Source: Geobacillus thermoleovorans | GTDB lineage: Bacteria; Bacillota; Bacilli; Bacillales; Anoxybacillaceae | NCBI RefSeq assembly: GCF_001610955.1 | Contig: NZ_CP014335.1 | Span: forward strand, 1,033,001 to 1,097,000 | Direction of reading: 5' to 3' | DNA: 64,000 bases | Part shown: piece after piece, positions 9,052-16,913 of the stretch | How the letters are laid out: every line of letters begins with the position of its first letter | How positions within the stretch are numbered: position 1 is the stretch's first letter | Made by a program: the position numbers and the translations under genes | The notes under the pieces: generated by a model | What the model was told of the DNA's origin: nothing | Databases searched by the model: none | What the model saw: only the letters and a program-made list of their open reading frames with translations

Positions 9052-10152
9052 TTGCCGCGGAAAAAGTCTGCGCCGGATTTTTTGCTCATTCTTTTGACGT
9101 TTTCGCTCTTGGCCATCGGACTTATTATGGTGTACAGCGCGAGCGCCATTTGGGCGGAATACAAATTCAACGATTCGTTTTTCTTCGCCAAGCGCCAGCT
9201 ATTGTTTGCGGGCGTCGGCATTATCGCTATGTTTTTTGTCATGAACATCGATTATTGGGTGTGGCGCGACTGGTCGAAAGTGCTGCTTGGCGTCTGTTTT
9301 GTGCTGCTCGTTCTTGTGCTCATTCCCGGCATCGGCATGGTTCGCAACGGGTCGCGCAGCTGGATCGGCGTCGGGGCGTTTTCGATCCAGCCGTCCGAGT
9401 TTATGAAGCTGGCTATGATCGCTTTTTTGGCCAAATATTTATCGGAAAACCAAAAAAAAATTACGTCATTTAAACAAGGACTGTTGCCGGCGCTTTTGCT
9501 TGTGTTTGCCGCGTTCGGCATGATTATGCTGCAGCCGGACTTAGGAACGGGCACCGTTATGGTTGGTACGTGCGTGACGATGATTTTCGTCGCCGGCGCC
9601 CGTCTCAGCCATTTTGCCGGGCTTGGCGTTTTGGGGCTCGCTGGGCTTGCCGCCCTCATCCTGTCGGCTCCATATCGAATCAAGCGGATTACATCGTTTT
9701 TAAACCCATGGGAAGATCCACTTGGAAGCGGATTTCAAATCATCCAGTCGCTGTACGCCATTGGGCCGGGCGGCTTGTTCGGCCTTGGGCTCGGGCAGAG
9801 CAGACAAAAGTTTTTTTACTTGCCGGAGCCGCAAACCGACTTTATTTTCGCCATTTTAGCTGAAGAGCTCGGCTTTATCGGTGGTTCACTCGTTCTCCTG
9901 CTCTTTGCTCTTCTTCTTTGGCGCGGTGTGCGCATTGCCCTTGGCGCCCCTGACTTGTACGGAAGTTTTTTGGCGCTTGGCATTATTTCGATGATCGCGA
10001 TTCAAGTGATGATCAATATCGGCGTTGTGACGGGACTGATGCCCGTTACCGGCATCACGCTCCCGTTTTTAAGCTACGGCGGATCGTCGCTGACGTTGAT
10101 GTTGATGGCCATCGGCGTGCTGCTTAATATCAGCAGGCATGCCCGGTATTAG
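9052..10152 (+). CDS. spoVE: SEDS glycosyltransferase SpoVE (FtsW/RodA family)
   Basis: Multipass membrane peptidoglycan polymerase of the SEDS family, acting in spore-cortex synthesis with SpoVD. The 366-residue length equals that of B. subtilis SpoVE, and long stretches such as VYSASA, GVGAFSIQPSEF and LSYGGSS match the family. About ten membrane segments are apparent. The start is TTG 9052 with GAGGTG 7 nt upstream. In Bacillus the vegetative FtsW lies elsewhere, so this dcw copy is best called SpoVE, although a role in division cannot be excluded from sequence. A terminator follows. Confidence 0.93.
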   Translation: MPRKKSAPDFLLILLTFSLLAIGLIMVYSASAIWAEYKFNDSFFFAKRQLLFAGVGIIAMFFVMNIDYWVWRDWSKVLLGVCFVLLVLVLIPGIGMVRNGSRSWIGVGAFSIQPSEFMKLAMIAFLAKYLSENQKKITSFKQGLLPALLLVFAAFGMIMLQPDLGTGTVMVGTCVTMIFVAGARLSHFAGLGVLGLAGLAALILSAPYRIKRITSFLNPWEDPLGSGFQIIQSLYAIGPGGLFGLGLGQSRQKFFYLPEPQTDFIFAILAEELGFIGGSLVLLLFALLLWRGVRIALGAPDLYGSFLALGIISMIAIQVMINIGVVTGLMPVTGITLPFLSYGGSSLTLMLMAIGVLLNISRHARY

Positions 10153-10157
10153 GCAAG

Positions 10158-10180
10158 CGGCGGATGTCCGCCGTTTTTTT
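10158..10180 (+). terminator. intrinsic terminator after spoVE
   Basis: CGGCGGA and TCCGCCG form a GC-rich stem at 10158-10173, followed by seven T residues at 10174-10180. It closes the murE-spoVE segment where B. subtilis continues into murG and murB. Confidence 0.8.
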
Positions 10181-10258
10181 GGCGTCTCTCGAACGCAGCC
10201 CATCGTCGAACGGTGCCGGCAAATGCGATAAAAACAGGCTCTCTCTTGCATTCATTTG

Positions 10259-10267
10259 TGATATAAT
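10259..10267 (+). promoter_or_regulatory. extended -10 promoter upstream of divIB
   Basis: TGATATAAT at 10259-10267 is a perfect TGnTATAAT extended -10 element. No good -35 lies 17 nt upstream; TTGCAT at 10246-10251 is too close. Transcription would start near 10274 and give divIB a leader of about 90 nt. Confidence 0.6.
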
Positions 10268-10289
10268 GAAAATAAGTGCAAAAACAAAG

Positions 10290-10316
10290 AAACGGCAGCG
10301 GATGCCGTTTGTTTTT
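10290..10316 (+). terminator. intrinsic terminator inside the divIB leader
   Basis: AAACGGCA (10290-10297) and TGCCGTTT (10303-10310) form a perfect 8-bp stem with a 5-nt loop, followed by GTTTTT. It lies only about 20 nt downstream of the predicted transcription start and 48 nt before the divIB ATG, so it may attenuate divIB or release a very short RNA. Confidence 0.7.
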
Positions 10317-10364
10317 ATACCGGTCGTTTCAGCGCGGGCTTTGAAGAAGAAAGCGGGGAATGCG

Positions 10365-11150
10365 ATGGAAAAGGGAAAAGTCGTCGTCTTGGAGGACCGC
10401 GTGCCGAAACTGAAGGAGCGGCGCCGCCAGAAAGCGAACCGCCGGCTCATTGCGTACTTATCTTTCTTTTTTCTATTTATTTTGTGCGTCCTTTACTTCC
10501 AGTCGCCGCTTGGCGCTGTCGGGCATGTGGAAGTGAGCGGCAACCGTCATCTCACAGCGGAGCGCATCATCAGCTTAAGCGGCATTACGAAGCGGACAAG
10601 CTTTTGGAAAGTGAATGAACAAAACGTGGAAAAAAAGCTCACTCGCCATCCAGAAATTAAGGAGGCCACAGTGGAAAAACAGCTGCCGAACACGATCGCC
10701 ATCCACGTCCGCGAATGGCGGCGAATCGCTTATGTGTATGACCGGCAAACGTTTTTTCCATTGCTTGAAAACGGGCGGCTGTTAAAGCAAGAAGGGACGA
10801 AGACGGCGCCAAGCGATGCGCCGGTGCTTGTCGGCTGGAAAGACGGCGACGCCATTGCTGAAATGACGGGGCAGCTCGCCGAACTGCCCGCGGCCGTGCT
10901 GGGCGCCATGTCGGAAATTCACTACAAGCCGACGAGGGAATATGAAGACCGCGTCATCGTCTACATGAATGACGGTTATGAAGTAAGCGCGACAATCCGG
11001 CAATTTGCGGACAAGCTGTCGCATTATCCTGCGATTGCCGCCGCGCTTGACCGAAACGTCAAAGGAGTCATTCATTTGGAAGTCGGCAGCTATTTTGTTC
11101 CTTACTCCCCCCCGAAAAAGGAGGATGGCGATGAAACGACAAGCCCGTAG
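10365..11150 (+). CDS. divIB: cell division protein DivIB (FtsQ)
   Basis: Bitopic divisome protein of the FtsQ/DivIB family, which stabilises FtsL and DivIC. The 261-residue protein has a basic cytoplasmic region with an RRRQKANRR cluster, one membrane segment (about residues 28-45), a POTRA domain starting near VEVSGNRHL, and the beta domain. Its length is close to B. subtilis DivIB (263). The ATG at 10365 matches the family N-terminus; the ribosome-binding site is a weak GGGG. The frame is open further upstream, but that part is leader sequence. The 3' end overlaps ylxW by 20 nt. Confidence 0.92.
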   Translation: MEKGKVVVLEDRVPKLKERRRQKANRRLIAYLSFFFLFILCVLYFQSPLGAVGHVEVSGNRHLTAERIISLSGITKRTSFWKVNEQNVEKKLTRHPEIKEATVEKQLPNTIAIHVREWRRIAYVYDRQTFFPLLENGRLLKQEGTKTAPSDAPVLVGWKDGDAIAEMTGQLAELPAAVLGAMSEIHYKPTREYEDRVIVYMNDGYEVSATIRQFADKLSHYPAIAAALDRNVKGVIHLEVGSYFVPYSPPKKEDGDETTSP

Positions 11151-11835
11151 CCGCCTCCTGCTGACGTTGATCTGCTTGATCTTCGGCGCCATGCTCGGGT
11201 TCTCGTACCAACATGCGAAAAACGAAGCATCCCGCCGCGAATGGAGCGACAGCGAGTGGAAAAAAGAGTACGAATATCGCTCGGCGCTTCTTGCTTTGCA
11301 AAAAGAAAACCGGTCGCTCAAGCAGCAGCTTGTCAAAAAGCAGGAGGAGCTGGCTGCGTGGGAGAAGAAGCTGGCCGAGGAGCAGGAGAACGAGGCCGGA
11401 TTGGCAAAAGAAGCGGAACAGCTGCGCATGCATGTCGGAAAAGCGAGGGTGAAAGGGAAAGGTGTAGCAGTCACCCTTTCCGATTCCTCTTATATCCCCT
11501 CTGAAGCGAGCGCTACCAATTATATCGTTCATGAACAGCACGTATGGAAAGTTGTTCACGAGTTGCTCATTTCCGGCGCCGAAGCGGTCGCTATTAATGG
11601 GCAGCGCATTTCCCACCGTTCATACATCGTCTGCAACGGCCCAGTCATTGAGGTCGATGGAACGCAGCATGCCGCTCCGTTTGTCATTTCGGCCATTGGC
11701 AATCCGGACGTGCTCATGTCCGCTCTAGAGCTTCCCGGCGGCATCGTCGACGAACTTGTCGAAGACCATATCGACGTAAAAGTGGAAAAGCAAGGAGCGA
11801 TCGTGTTGGATCCGGTGTTTGCGCCCGAGCCGTAA
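11131..11835 (+). CDS. ylxW: DUF881 family protein YlxW
   Basis: Membrane-anchored DUF881 protein, a family found in dcw clusters of Bacilli and whose role is not established. The 234-residue product has one N-terminal membrane segment (about 8-25), a strongly predicted coiled coil (about 45-105, Glu/Lys/Gln-rich heptads) and the DUF881 fold ending in VVLDP-like strands. AAGGAGG at 11118-11124 is 6 nt before ATG 11131; ATG 11125 touches the site and is less likely. It overlaps divIB and precedes a paralogue. Confidence 0.88.
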   Translation: MKRQARSRLLLTLICLIFGAMLGFSYQHAKNEASRREWSDSEWKKEYEYRSALLALQKENRSLKQQLVKKQEELAAWEKKLAEEQENEAGLAKEAEQLRMHVGKARVKGKGVAVTLSDSSYIPSEASATNYIVHEQHVWKVVHELLISGAEAVAINGQRISHRSYIVCNGPVIEVDGTQHAAPFVISAIGNPDVLMSALELPGGIVDELVEDHIDVKVEKQGAIVLDPVFAPEP

Positions 11836-11863
11836 AACGGGCGGAAAGGGGCGGTGAAGCGCA

Positions 11864-12580
11864 TTGGAACGGAAAAATCGATTCTATTTTGCCGGCGTAG
11901 CTGCCATATTCGGTGTGATGCTGGCCGTCGGGCTTCGGACGACGCTGCATCCGGAAGGACGCGACACGCGCGACATTTGGGAGTTGCGCGCCGATTTGAC
12001 AAAAGAGCAGAAGCTTGAACAACGGCTGCTTGAGGAGCTAGAGAGTTACGAGGAAACATTGCGCCGCTACCGGCGGGAACACGAGGCGGGCGGCGCGACA
12101 GAGCTTGAAGCGACAGTCGCGAAGCTGAGGGAAGAAGCCGGGCTGACAGAAGTGAGAGGAAGCGGTCTCGTGTTGACGATCGCGCCGCTTTCGGCGGCCG
12201 GCTACGTTGGTCCGGCCGTTGCCGCCGTATCGCCCGAGCTATTGCAACGGTTAGTGAATGAGTTGAACAAATACGGGGCGAAAGAAATCGCCATCGACGG
12301 TGAGCGACTGACGAACCGGACGGCCATTCGCGATGTCAATGGCGCAACGAAAGTCGGGAGCCGCTCAGTGAGGCTGCCAGTCGAAGTGAGAGCAATCGCC
12401 GATGATGCGGACAAGCTGTACAGCGGGCTCGCCGTTTCGCCGATCCGCGATGATTTCGCCGTGGAAAACTTGGAGCTGTCAATATCCAAGCCCCAGCCGC
12501 TCGTTGTCATTCCGCCCGCGGCTAGCCGCCCTGATGTGAAATACATGGAGACAGCGAACGGCGGCAAGGAGGAGAAATAG
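11864..12580 (+). CDS. ylxX: DUF881 family protein YlxX
   Basis: Second DUF881 protein (238 residues), a paralogue of the upstream gene: N-terminal membrane segment, coiled coil (about 40-90), then a DUF881 domain that includes an AINGE-like IAIDGERL strand and conserved NRTAIRDVNG. The start is TTG 11864; no in-frame ATG suits the family. The tandem YlxW-YlxX arrangement before sbp is that of B. subtilis. It may have a morphogenetic role, but function is not known. Confidence 0.87.
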   Translation: MERKNRFYFAGVAAIFGVMLAVGLRTTLHPEGRDTRDIWELRADLTKEQKLEQRLLEELESYEETLRRYRREHEAGGATELEATVAKLREEAGLTEVRGSGLVLTIAPLSAAGYVGPAVAAVSPELLQRLVNELNKYGAKEIAIDGERLTNRTAIRDVNGATKVGSRSVRLPVEVRAIADDADKLYSGLAVSPIRDDFAVENLELSISKPQPLVVIPPAASRPDVKYMETANGGKEEK

Positions 12581-12581
12581 C

Positions 12582-12944
12582 ATGTGGCTTCCGCTTCTCG
12601 GATTGCTTCTTGGGTTTGCCATCGGCGTTTTCGCCGGCTGGGAAGTTCCCGATGAATATTCCAATTATTTGTCGATTGCCATTTTGGCCGCCTTTGATAC
12701 ATTAATCGGAGGATGGCGCGCCCACCTGCAGCGGACGTACGACGAAACCGTATTTATAACCGGGTTTTTTTTCAACATTGTTCTGGCCGCAACTTTAACT
12801 TTTCTTGGGGTGCATCTTGGTGTAGACTTGTATTTAGCGGCTGTGTTCGCCTTCGGCGTCCGCTTGTTTCAAAACATTGCCATCATCCGCCGCCTTTGGC
12901 TTGCTGAGTGGGCCAAGCGGCGGTACAATCGCGAAAAAAGTTAG
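12582..12944 (+). CDS. sbp: small basic protein Sbp (DUF1290)
   Basis: Integral membrane protein of 120 residues with about three to four hydrophobic segments and a basic C-terminus (RRLW...RRYNREKS). It begins 1 nt after the ylxX stop and precedes ftsA, as in B. subtilis. The family is widespread in Firmicutes but has no defined activity. Confidence 0.88.
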   Translation: MWLPLLGLLLGFAIGVFAGWEVPDEYSNYLSIAILAAFDTLIGGWRAHLQRTYDETVFITGFFFNIVLAATLTFLGVHLGVDLYLAAVFAFGVRLFQNIAIIRRLWLAEWAKRRYNREKS

Positions 12945-12973
12945 GCAAAAGACAGGGAAAGTGTTTTCGCGTG

Positions 12974-13004
12974 TTGAATTATATAGGGTAAAACAAAATA
13001 TAGT
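12974..13004 (+). promoter_or_regulatory. possible vegetative promoter of ftsAZ
   Basis: TTGAAT (12974-12979) and TATAGT (12999-13004) are spaced by 19 nt, or AATATA at 12997-13002 by 17 nt. In B. subtilis ftsAZ is served by several promoters including a sigma-H one. ATAGGGTAA near 12983 faintly resembles a sigma-H -35, but I cannot confirm it. Confidence 0.35.
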
Positions 13005-13087
13005 GTTGTTGCGAAACTCGCAAACTAGACATAGACCAATAGACAAAGAGATGGGAAATTTCAGCCGAAAAAGGAGGTGTCGCTGCT

Positions 13088-13124
13088 TACTGAAACGCCG
13101 GCCGGCACCGGCGCGTTTTTAGTA
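13088..13124 (+). repeat. inverted repeat with T-run between the ftsA ribosome-binding site and its conserved start
   Basis: TACT-AAA-CGCCGG (13088-13101) pairs with CCGGCG-TTTTT-AGTA (13108-13124). The inner stem with its T5 run resembles an intrinsic terminator. It lies between AAGGAGG at 13071-13077 and the conserved ftsA ATG at 13140, and is read through in frame without stops. Confidence 0.6.
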
Positions 13125-13139
13125 GGCAGATGCCAAAAA

Positions 13140-14408
13140 ATGAGCAGCAATGAGATCGTCGTTAGCCTGGATGTCGGAACATCGAGCGTGAAAGTCATCA
13201 TCGGGGAAATGCTAGGCAGCTCCATCAATATTATCGGGGTGGGCAATGTCAAAGCGGAAGGGCTCAAAAAAGGGGCGATTGTTGATATAGATAAAACGGT
13301 GCAGTCGATCAGACGGGCCGTCGAGCAAGCGGAGCGGATGGTCGGTTTATCGATCCGCCGTGTGATCGTCGGGGTGGCCGGCAGCCATATTCAGCTCCAT
13401 GACTGCCACGGCATTGTCGCCGTCGCGAGCGAAAACCGGGAAATCAGCGATGAAGATGTCGCCCGCGTCATCGATGCCGCGCAAGTTGTCTCTATTCCTC
13501 CCGATCGGGAAATCATCGGCGTCGTTCCGCGCCAGTTTATCGTCGACGGGTTGGACGGCATTCATGATCCGCGCGGCATGCTCGGCGTCCGCTTGGAAAT
13601 GGAAGGCACTATGGTGACTGGTGCGAAGACGGTATTACATAATCTTCTTCGCTGTGTGGAGCGGGCAGGCTTGGAAATCAGCGATATTTGTCTTCAGCCG
13701 CTGGCGGCCGGTTCGCTCGTGCTGTCCGATGACGAACGGCATTTGGGGGCGGCGCTCGTTGACCTGGGAGGCGGCTCGACAACGGTCGCTGTCTTTGAGC
13801 AAGGGACGTTGCAAGCTGTCTCTTCGCTGCCGGTCGGCGGGGAGCACATTACGAAAGACTTGGCCATCGGATTGCGGACGACAACGGACGATGCCGAAAA
13901 AATCAAACTGAAGCACGGACATGCATTTTACGACTACGCTTCGGAGGAAGAAGTGTTCAGCGTGCCGATCATGGGCACCGATCAACACCAGCAGTTCAGC
14001 CAGCTGGAGATCGCCGATATTATTGAGGCGAGACTGGAAGAAATTTTGCAAATGGTTCAGCAGGAAGTGCGTCGTCTCGGGTTTCGCGATCTCCCCGGCG
14101 GCTATGTGCTGACCGGCGGCGTCGCCAATATGCCAGGGTTGCTTGAGCTGGCCCACGTCGTTTTAGGGACGAGCGTCCGCATTGCCATGCCGGATTATAT
14201 CGGTGTGCGCGACCCGCAGTATACGATCGGCGTTGGCTTGCTCAAGTTCGCCTACCGGCAGGCGCAGCTGCAAGGGAAAACGGTCCCGGTTGCCGTTGCG
14301 GTGGAGCCGGTCGAGCGCTCCTCGCCAAAACAGCAGTCGAAACCGAAAAAGAAAGAAGACCATTTTGGGAAGAAGGTCAAGAGATTTTTTGGTTCTTTCT
14401 TTGAATAG
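13140..14408 (+). CDS. ftsA: cell division protein FtsA
   Basis: Actin-like ATPase that tethers FtsZ to the membrane. From ATG 13140 the product has about 422 residues and begins MSSNEIVVSLDVGTS, matching the B. subtilis N-terminus. It has the ATPase phosphate loops (DVGTSSVK and DLGGGSTT), the 1C domain, and a C-terminal Lys-rich linker ending in an amphipathic helix (KKVKRFFGSFFE) for membrane binding. The start is ambiguous. The only strong ribosome-binding site is at 13071-13077, 63 nt upstream, where GTG 13077 or CTG 13083 would add about 20 residues in frame. Confidence 0.95.
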   Translation: MSSNEIVVSLDVGTSSVKVIIGEMLGSSINIIGVGNVKAEGLKKGAIVDIDKTVQSIRRAVEQAERMVGLSIRRVIVGVAGSHIQLHDCHGIVAVASENREISDEDVARVIDAAQVVSIPPDREIIGVVPRQFIVDGLDGIHDPRGMLGVRLEMEGTMVTGAKTVLHNLLRCVERAGLEISDICLQPLAAGSLVLSDDERHLGAALVDLGGGSTTVAVFEQGTLQAVSSLPVGGEHITKDLAIGLRTTTDDAEKIKLKHGHAFYDYASEEEVFSVPIMGTDQHQQFSQLEIADIIEARLEEILQMVQQEVRRLGFRDLPGGYVLTGGVANMPGLLELAHVVLGTSVRIAMPDYIGVRDPQYTIGVGLLKFAYRQAQLQGKTVPVAVAVEPVERSSPKQQSKPKKKEDHFGKKVKRFFGSFFE

Positions 14409-14435
14409 AGATTGAAATTTTAGGAGGATTTGGCC

Positions 14436-15569
14436 ATGTTGGAGTTTGAGACAACAGTCGATCAGTTGGCAACGATCAAGGTGATTGGAGTCGGGGGCGG
14501 CGGCAACAACGCCGTCAATCGGATGATTGAGCATGGGGTGCAAGGTGTAGAGTTTATTGCGGTCAATACGGATGCACAGGCGCTCAACTTGTCGAAGGCG
14601 CCGATCAAGCTGCAAATCGGGGCGAAGCTGACACGCGGCTTGGGCGCGGGGGCAAACCCAGAAGTTGGAAAAAAAGCAGCTGAGGAGAGCAAAGAGCAAA
14701 TTGAAGAAGCGCTTCGCGGCGCCGATATGGTGTTTGTCACCGCTGGCATGGGCGGCGGCACGGGAACTGGCGCTGCCCCGGTCATCGCCCAAATTGCGCG
14801 CGAGTTAGGGGCGCTTACGGTCGGCGTTGTTACGCGCCCGTTTACGTTTGAGGGGCGCAAGCGGGCGACGCAGGCCGCAAGCGGCATCGCCGCCATGAAA
14901 GAGGCGGTCGATACGCTCATCGTCATTCCGAACGATCGATTGCTTGAGATTGTCGACAAAAATACGCCGATGCTTGAGGCGTTCCGCGAAGCGGACAATG
15001 TGCTGCGCCAAGGGGTGCAAGGCATTTCCGATTTGATCGCCGTGCCGGGGTTGATCAACCTTGACTTCGCTGATGTGAAGACGATCATGTCGAATAAAGG
15101 TTCGGCATTGATGGGGATTGGCATCGCCAGCGGCGAAAACCGAGCTGCTGAGGCAGCAAAAAAAGCCATTTCCAGCCCGCTGTTGGAGACGTCGATCGAC
15201 GGCGCGCAAGGGGTGCTCATGAACATCACCGGCGGCATGAACTTAAGTTTGTACGAAGTGCAGGAGGCTGCCGACATCGTCGCTTCGGCGGCCGACCAAG
15301 AAGTGAACATGATCTTCGGCTCCGTTATTAATGAGAACTTAAAGGACGAGATCATCGTGACGGTCATTGCGACCGGATTCAACGAAAACGTCGCTTCGCA
15401 GCCGCGGCCGCCGCGCATTGGCATCGGCACTGTGCCGAAAGCGGCGCCGGCGCCAAAGCGGGAGAAGCGCGAAGAGCCGATACAAGACTATGCGGCGCTC
15501 CGCTCGGGGCAAGCAGAAGATCCGCTTGACATTCCCGCTTTCTTGCGCAACCGCAACCGCCGCCGCTAG
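14436..15569 (+). CDS. ftsZ: cell division GTPase FtsZ
   Basis: Tubulin-like GTPase that forms the Z ring. The 377-residue protein has the nucleotide loop GGGTGTG at 106-112, the T7 region NLDFADVK, a Pro-rich variable linker, and the conserved C-terminal tail [13 protein letters not shown] that binds FtsA, SepF and ZapA-type partners. ATG 14436 is chosen because AGGAGG at 14422-14427 is 8 nt away and because the family starts MLEFET; TTG 14430 is the alternative. A perfect-stem terminator follows. Confidence 0.98.
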   Translation: MLEFETTVDQLATIKVIGVGGGGNNAVNRMIEHGVQGVEFIAVNTDAQALNLSKAPIKLQIGAKLTRGLGAGANPEVGKKAAEESKEQIEEALRGADMVFVTAGMGGGTGTGAAPVIAQIARELGALTVGVVTRPFTFEGRKRATQAASGIAAMKEAVDTLIVIPNDRLLEIVDKNTPMLEAFREADNVLRQGVQGISDLIAVPGLINLDFADVKTIMSNKGSALMGIGIASGENRAAEAAKKAISSPLLETSIDGAQGVLMNITGGMNLSLYEVQEAADIVASAADQEVNMIFGSVINENLKDEIIVTVIATGFNENVASQPRPPRIGIGTVPKAAPAPKREKREEPIQDYAALRSGQAEDPLDIPAFLRNRNRRR

Positions 15570-15580
15570 ATGGCGAAACG

Positions 15581-15614
15581 AGGGTGTCCCAAAAGCAACG
15601 GGACACCCTTTCTT
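15581..15614 (+). terminator. intrinsic terminator of the dcw cluster after ftsZ
   Basis: AGGGTGTCCC (15581-15590) and GGGACACCCT (15600-15609) form a perfect 10-bp stem with a 9-nt loop, followed by TTCTTC. Confidence 0.85.
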
Positions 15615-15835
15615 CATCACAAGATGCATGCACGAACGTGCACGAAGCACTTTGGTGAAACAATATATTGTATCTCTCTTAAAGAAAGACGATCTTTTGA
15701 GACAGCCTCGCTTTTCCGATTAGGACCAAAAACTTCTCGCGTTGGCCGCCCGCTCTCTCGCAACGAAAGGGCGAAAAAGAGAAGGCGGGCTAGGCTTTCG
15801 TGCCGGCCGATTTGATCCGCCGTGGTTCCCCCTGT
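15615..15835. other. non-coding stretch between ftsZ and spoIIGA
   Basis: No protein here is convincing. The stretch contains CTTTTGAGACAGCC at 15694-15707, a near inverse copy of GGGTGTCCCAAAAG at 15582-15595 (12 of 14 matches). Further on is a GCCCGC...GCGGGC hairpin around 15750-15790. B. subtilis has bpr in this interval and it is missing here. Confidence 0.5.
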
Positions 15836-15844
15836 TTTGACAAA
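15836..15844 (+). promoter_or_regulatory. Spo0A box upstream of spoIIGA
   Basis: TTTGACAAA at 15836-15844 is an exact match to the inverted 0A-box consensus TTYGACAAA. It lies about 70 nt before the predicted start of spoIIG transcription. Confidence 0.65.
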
Positions 15845-15869
15845 ACATCTCCTTTTTCACCGCCACCGA

Positions 15870-15903
15870 TTGACAGACTTTCCCTCGCAAGGTGCTATAT
15901 ACT
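15870..15903 (+). promoter_or_regulatory. spoIIG promoter (sigma-A, Spo0A-activated, 22-bp spacer)
   Basis: TTGACA (15870-15875) and TATACT (15898-15903) are separated by 22 bp. B. subtilis spoIIG is known for the same over-long spacer, which makes it depend on phosphorylated Spo0A. ATTGACAGA over the -35 is a partial 0A box, also as in B. subtilis. Confidence 0.8.
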
Positions 15904-15946
15904 TGTTTCAGACAAAGCCGATATGGGCGGGGGAGGGGCTTGACGG

Positions 15947-16861
15947 TTGGTCGTCTATCTCGATGTGATTTGGCTGTTGAACGTCTGTTTTGACGCGTTG
16001 CTTCTTTGGCTGACGGCGCTCATGCTCAAGCGGCCGATCGTCTGGTGGCGTCTGTTGGCTGGGGCGTTGATCGGTTCGCTGCTTGTCATATTGCTGTTTA
16101 CCCCGTTTTCCGCCATCGCCCAGCACCCGTTGGTAAAAGTAGCTGTTTCCGTGTTGATCGTGTGGGCCGCCTTCGGGTTTAAGCGCCCGCGCTATTTGCT
16201 TGAGAATATGCTGGCGTTTTACTTTGCCACGTTCGCCGTCGGCGGCGGCATGCTGGCGGTTCATTATGTTTTCGCGCACCAACTGTCCGTCCGCCAAGGA
16301 ATGCTTCTCATGCATCATCCCGGAGCGGGCGATCCGGTCAGTTGGCTGTTTGTTGTCATCGGGTTTCCGGTTTTATGGCTTTTTTCTCGCCGAAGGGTGG
16401 AGGCGATTCGCGAAAAAAAACTGCGGTTTGAATATATCATTGAGGTCAAGATCGTATGGGACGGGCGGCCGCTTATGCTGCGCGGCTTGATTGACAGCGG
16501 CAACCAGCTCGTCGATCCGTTGACAAAAACGCCGGTGATGGTAGTCGAACAGGAAAAAGCAAAGGCCGTGCTTCCTGAGGAGCTACTGGGTTGTCTCAGC
16601 TCTCCCATGATGCTGGCTTCCCCGCCGGAGCGGTGGGTCCATCGCCTCCGTCTCATTCCGTACCGTGCGGTCGGCAGCGGTTCACAAATGATGGCGGCGG
16701 TTAAGCCAGACCGCATTATGCTGCGGTACGAAAACGAATGGTTGGAAGTAGCGCAAGGGCTTGTGGCGCTAAGCGCTGATCCGCTGTCGACGGATGGGGA
16801 GTACGACTGCATCGTCCATCCGAAAATGGTGCAGGCGGGAAGAAAGCTGACCGCTTCGTAG
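15947..16861 (+). CDS. spoIIGA: sigma-E processing aspartic peptidase SpoIIGA
   Basis: Membrane-bound protease that removes the pro-sequence of sigma-E in the mother cell after a forespore signal (SpoIIR in B. subtilis). The 304-residue protein has about five membrane segments in residues 1-150 and a C-terminal aspartic protease domain with DSGN at 183-186 (catalytic Asp183). The start is TTG 15947, 8 nt after GGGGGAGGGG. It is followed 52 nt later by sigE, as in the B. subtilis spoIIG operon. Confidence 0.96.
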   Translation: MVVYLDVIWLLNVCFDALLLWLTALMLKRPIVWWRLLAGALIGSLLVILLFTPFSAIAQHPLVKVAVSVLIVWAAFGFKRPRYLLENMLAFYFATFAVGGGMLAVHYVFAHQLSVRQGMLLMHHPGAGDPVSWLFVVIGFPVLWLFSRRRVEAIREKKLRFEYIIEVKIVWDGRPLMLRGLIDSGNQLVDPLTKTPVMVVEQEKAKAVLPEELLGCLSSPMMLASPPERWVHRLRLIPYRAVGSGSQMMAAVKPDRIMLRYENEWLEVAQGLVALSADPLSTDGEYDCIVHPKMVQAGRKLTAS

Positions 16862-16913
16862 GTTTTGTTAGTATATCATACTCACTTTTGATCCGTTTAG
16901 AAGGGGGATTTTC

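Noticed and set aside
10164..10364. N-terminal extension of DivIB
   Set aside because: The open frame continues upstream, but this stretch contains the promoter and terminator hairpin, and family proteins start at the ATG at 10365.
14462..15430. 322-codon minus-strand frame over ftsZ
   Set aside because: Mirror of the highly conserved ftsZ codons; translation is Ser/Ala/Pro-rich without any fold.
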